From: a virus
Virus record (IMG/VR): IMGVR_UViG_3300042902_000053
Coordinates: 1-23,196 of that record
Reading direction: 5' to 3' (one strand)
Length of the DNA stretch: 23,196 nucleotides
Shown here piece after piece: positions 21,308 to 23,196 of this stretch (positions are counted from its first letter, which is position 1; every line of letters starts with the position of its first letter). The notes under the pieces were generated by a model. It ran no database searches and was not told where the DNA came from. It saw only the letters and a program-made list of their open reading frames with translations. The translations under genes were made by a program, and so were the position numbers.

Positions 21308-22828
21308 CTACACCTGGTCACATCCAAATATGAGTTCATCTACGTTTACTAGAGCTACAGTATTTATATATACTGGAACTCCCTCAGAAATTTCAAACGT
21401 CCACGGACACCAACGAATATTCTTAGGGTCATAACCATTAGCATAATTAGCGTGCATTATTGTTCTATCAGTCATTACAATATATACAAGCTGATTTACT
21501 GAATCATTTACTATTTGAATGATACGATTCTTAGTCTTGAAATCTTGAGCTAACCAAGTAGTTTGAATCTTCCAAGATAATTCAGGTAGAATATATCTAC
21601 CATTAAATAGTGTAATTCCTTTATAAGCAGCTACAAGAAGATAATCAATATTAGATGACCCCGAATCCAATACAGTTGCAAGACCATGAACCCCACAACC
21701 CATCGCATTATCGACACCAGAATAGGGCCAAAATGCGGGTTCCTGACCATTATCTATAAATGCACCCGTTTTGTTACGTTTAAATAAATATAAAATATCT
21801 CTTAATTCTGCTGCATTAGTGATGGGATTGCCATCAGGCGGCATTAACATTACTCCATCAATTTGATTAATAGCCTCGGGTTCTCCTATTGCACTTGCAT
21901 ATGCTAGTGATACATTACTATAATCACAATAGGTTACAAGTCGATTGTGGTAAGTTGCGAGTCCAACTCCCGCCGGTATCTGGGAAAAATTATCAATAAG
22001 ATGAGAAGCGTCCAATAGTAAATCTTGGTCATAAAAGGATTGATTAGTAAGCGTTGTTGCCGTGTTATTAGGTATTGTTGCTCCCGGAATAAAGAATAAT
22101 TGATATCCATTTACATCACCATTATATACTTGAATTACTTTAGATGCTACTAAATGTCGTTTAGTAACATGAGTAAGAGGAGAAACAGCTACAGTGCTAA
22201 AACTAACTGATAGAGCTGCTCCAGTAGTAAAAGCAACTAACCCGCCAGGAGCCGAAAGATATCCTGTATCGGTTTCAAACACATAACCAAAGATATGAAC
22301 ACCAGCATCAGTATGACCAGCTGCACCATTAGCGACAGTAACATTAACAGTTGGGCCAGCACCGGCAGCTTTACGGGCAGCAGTTCCATCACCTTTGTAA
22401 ACATAGAGAAACTCGCCTGTTAAACCACGTTCACGATTAAGTTCCCCTACTAATTCAGTAGTAAAAGGAGTAATATAGGCTCGCCCTGCATATGGAACAA
22501 ATCCAAAATCAGTCATTGCAGCAATAGTAAGAATAGGCCCATAAACAGTAAGAGCATCTACGACATGATAAATTTCTCCACCATCTACAAGAACAAGTAA
22601 AGTCTGCTTATCGGCTGTAGGATAGTTATAGATTCTTTTTATATTTTTTACAGGAGCCGCCAAATCCAAATGTATACCAATTCCATCCCGTGAACCAAAG
22701 CTATTATCGCCAATGAACTTTAGGTTATTACACTGGGAAAAATGGTCCATTGGCGTATCAACAATCGTCCCCCGATTGTATAAACCATTAAATGTATCGA
22801 ATCGTATAGGTTCATGCTCTCTACTCAT
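21308..22828 (-). CDS. Nozzle-like tail protein (506 aa)
   Basis: A 506-residue protein whose ATG overlaps the preceding stop (ATGA). It opens RFDTFNGLYNRGTIVDTPMD and continues HFSQCNNLKF...GSRDG, the N-terminal pattern (a 'select sites, name the floor' FxGLxxR...NxxF..G..RxR/D) that I associate with short-tail nozzle/tubular proteins (T7 gp12 group). The rest is rich in repeating beta strands with Trp and Tyr, consistent with a beta-propeller. It sits after an adaptor-like protein and before tail proteins, where a nozzle would be expected in a podovirus. Homology is inferred, not checked. Confidence 0.6.
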   Translation of the reverse strand: MSREHEPIRFDTFNGLYNRGTIVDTPMDHFSQCNNLKFIGDNSFGSRDGIGIHLDLAAPVKNIKRIYNYPTADKQTLLVLVDGGEIYHVVDALTVYGPILTIAAMTDFGFVPYAGRAYITPFTTELVGELNRERGLTGEFLYVYKGDGTAARKAAGAGPTVNVTVANGAAGHTDAGVHIFGYVFETDTGYLSAPGGLVAFTTGAALSVSFSTVAVSPLTHVTKRHLVASKVIQVYNGDVNGYQLFFIPGATIPNNTATTLTNQSFYDQDLLLDASHLIDNFSQIPAGVGLATYHNRLVTYCDYSNVSLAYASAIGEPEAINQIDGVMLMPPDGNPITNAAELRDILYLFKRNKTGAFIDNGQEPAFWPYSGVDNAMGCGVHGLATVLDSGSSNIDYLLVAAYKGITLFNGRYILPELSWKIQTTWLAQDFKTKNRIIQIVNDSVNQLVYIVMTDRTIMHANYANGYDPKNIRWCPWTFEISEGVPVYINTVALVNVDELIFGCDQV

Positions 22829-23196
22829 GTCATGAATCCACGCTTCTTAAAGGCTGCTCTAAATGGACGCCGACGAGTAAGAATTGTCTGTTTACCTTTA
22901 ACACCAATACCAGTAGCTCTATCCATTGCTATTACAGCATATACATTCAGACTATTAGCACTAGCCTGATTCCTTTCAATAAATTCAGCACACAAAGCAG
23001 CCGTGCGATATTCAAGAAAAGTAGAAGCATTAATTACATTAATTAGAGATGTTTCATCAACTAGTGGAGTAAACAATTCTTTAATATAGTCAATCTTAAT
23101 ATCATTATCTCGATTACAATTAAGAAACTTAATTGCCTGACTTTCCCACACATAGAAACTAAATCTACCTGTTGGAGTTCCTTCTAGATTATGAGG
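22825..23196 (-). CDS. Head-tail adaptor-like protein, 5' end outside window
   Basis: The frame is open to the right edge, so the gene starts beyond 23196; the GTG at 23151 is internal, preceded in frame by GTPTGRFSFY. The visible 124 residues include STFLEYRTAALCAEFIERNQ, a helical block, and end in a basic tail LTRRRPFRAAFKKRG. This combination matches what I recall of small adaptor/gatekeeper proteins upstream of nozzle genes in environmental phages. It overlaps the nozzle-like gene by 4 nt. Assignment rests on order and pattern. Confidence 0.5.
   Translation of the reverse strand, partial: PHNLEGTPTGRFSFYVWESQAIKFLNCNRDNDIKIDYIKELFTPLVDETSLINVINASTFLEYRTAALCAEFIERNQASANSLNVYAVIAMDRATGIGVKGKQTILTRRRPFRAAFKKRGFMT

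Noticed and set aside
1-23196. CRISPR arrays, insertion sequences, integrase or att sites
   Set aside because: I saw no regularly spaced repeats, transposase or integrase motifs, or paired terminal repeats in the window.

Overview
The window looks like part of the genome of a small, AT-rich, double-stranded DNA tailed bacteriophage, most likely a short-tailed (podovirus-like) environmental phage. The evidence is a phage replication module (RecA-like Sak4-type ATPase, DUF669-like protein, uracil-DNA-glycosylase/family A DNA polymerase fusion, DUF3987-like ATPase) beside a long virion and lysis operon (adaptor-like and nozzle-like proteins, lectin-like and collagen-like tail proteins, GH108 endolysin, ejection-type proteins). 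No terminase, portal, capsid, integrase or tRNA is visible, so the phage's lifestyle and host cannot be read from this piece.

Left part, 1-7933, + strand: a replication/early operon. It opens with the C-terminal part of a Sak4-like ATPase that is cut by the window edge, followed by a DUF669-like putative ssDNA-binding protein. Bases 1236-1961 are unusual: three tiny genes (65, 44 and 60 residues) sit between several perfect or near-perfect inverted repeats. One is a multi-branched, possibly pseudoknotted RNA candidate of about 120 nt. Another is a long stem-loop followed by a T-run. Next come tightly packed small genes: a cold-shock-domain protein, a protein with a Tat-like N-terminus, a helix-turn-helix protein, two unknowns, and a protein that resembles the Acb2/Tad1 nucleotide-signal sponges used against CBASS and Thoeris immunity. 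The 842-residue UDG-exonuclease-polymerase fusion, two more small unknown genes and a DUF3987-like ATPase end the operon. Most neighbours overlap by 1-35 nt or are separated by a few bases, so translational coupling is likely.

Right part, 7934-23196, - strand: one convergent late operon, transcribed right to left. In transcription order it encodes the end of an adaptor-like protein, a nozzle-like tail protein, a 133-residue virion protein, a 943-residue lectin-like tail protein, a 99-residue protein, a collagen-repeat tail fibre, a 400-residue beta-rich tail protein, a 108-residue virion protein, a GH108 endolysin, a GNAT-like protein, and three large proteins of 449, 462 and 1146 residues that look like internal/ejection proteins. 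Its promoter must lie outside the window to the right. The two operons meet with abutting stop codons and no recognisable terminator.

Function calls come from motif reading and memory of families without database searches. Catalytic motifs in the polymerase, the endolysin and the cold-shock domain are the firmest; most virion roles are inferred from position and composition.
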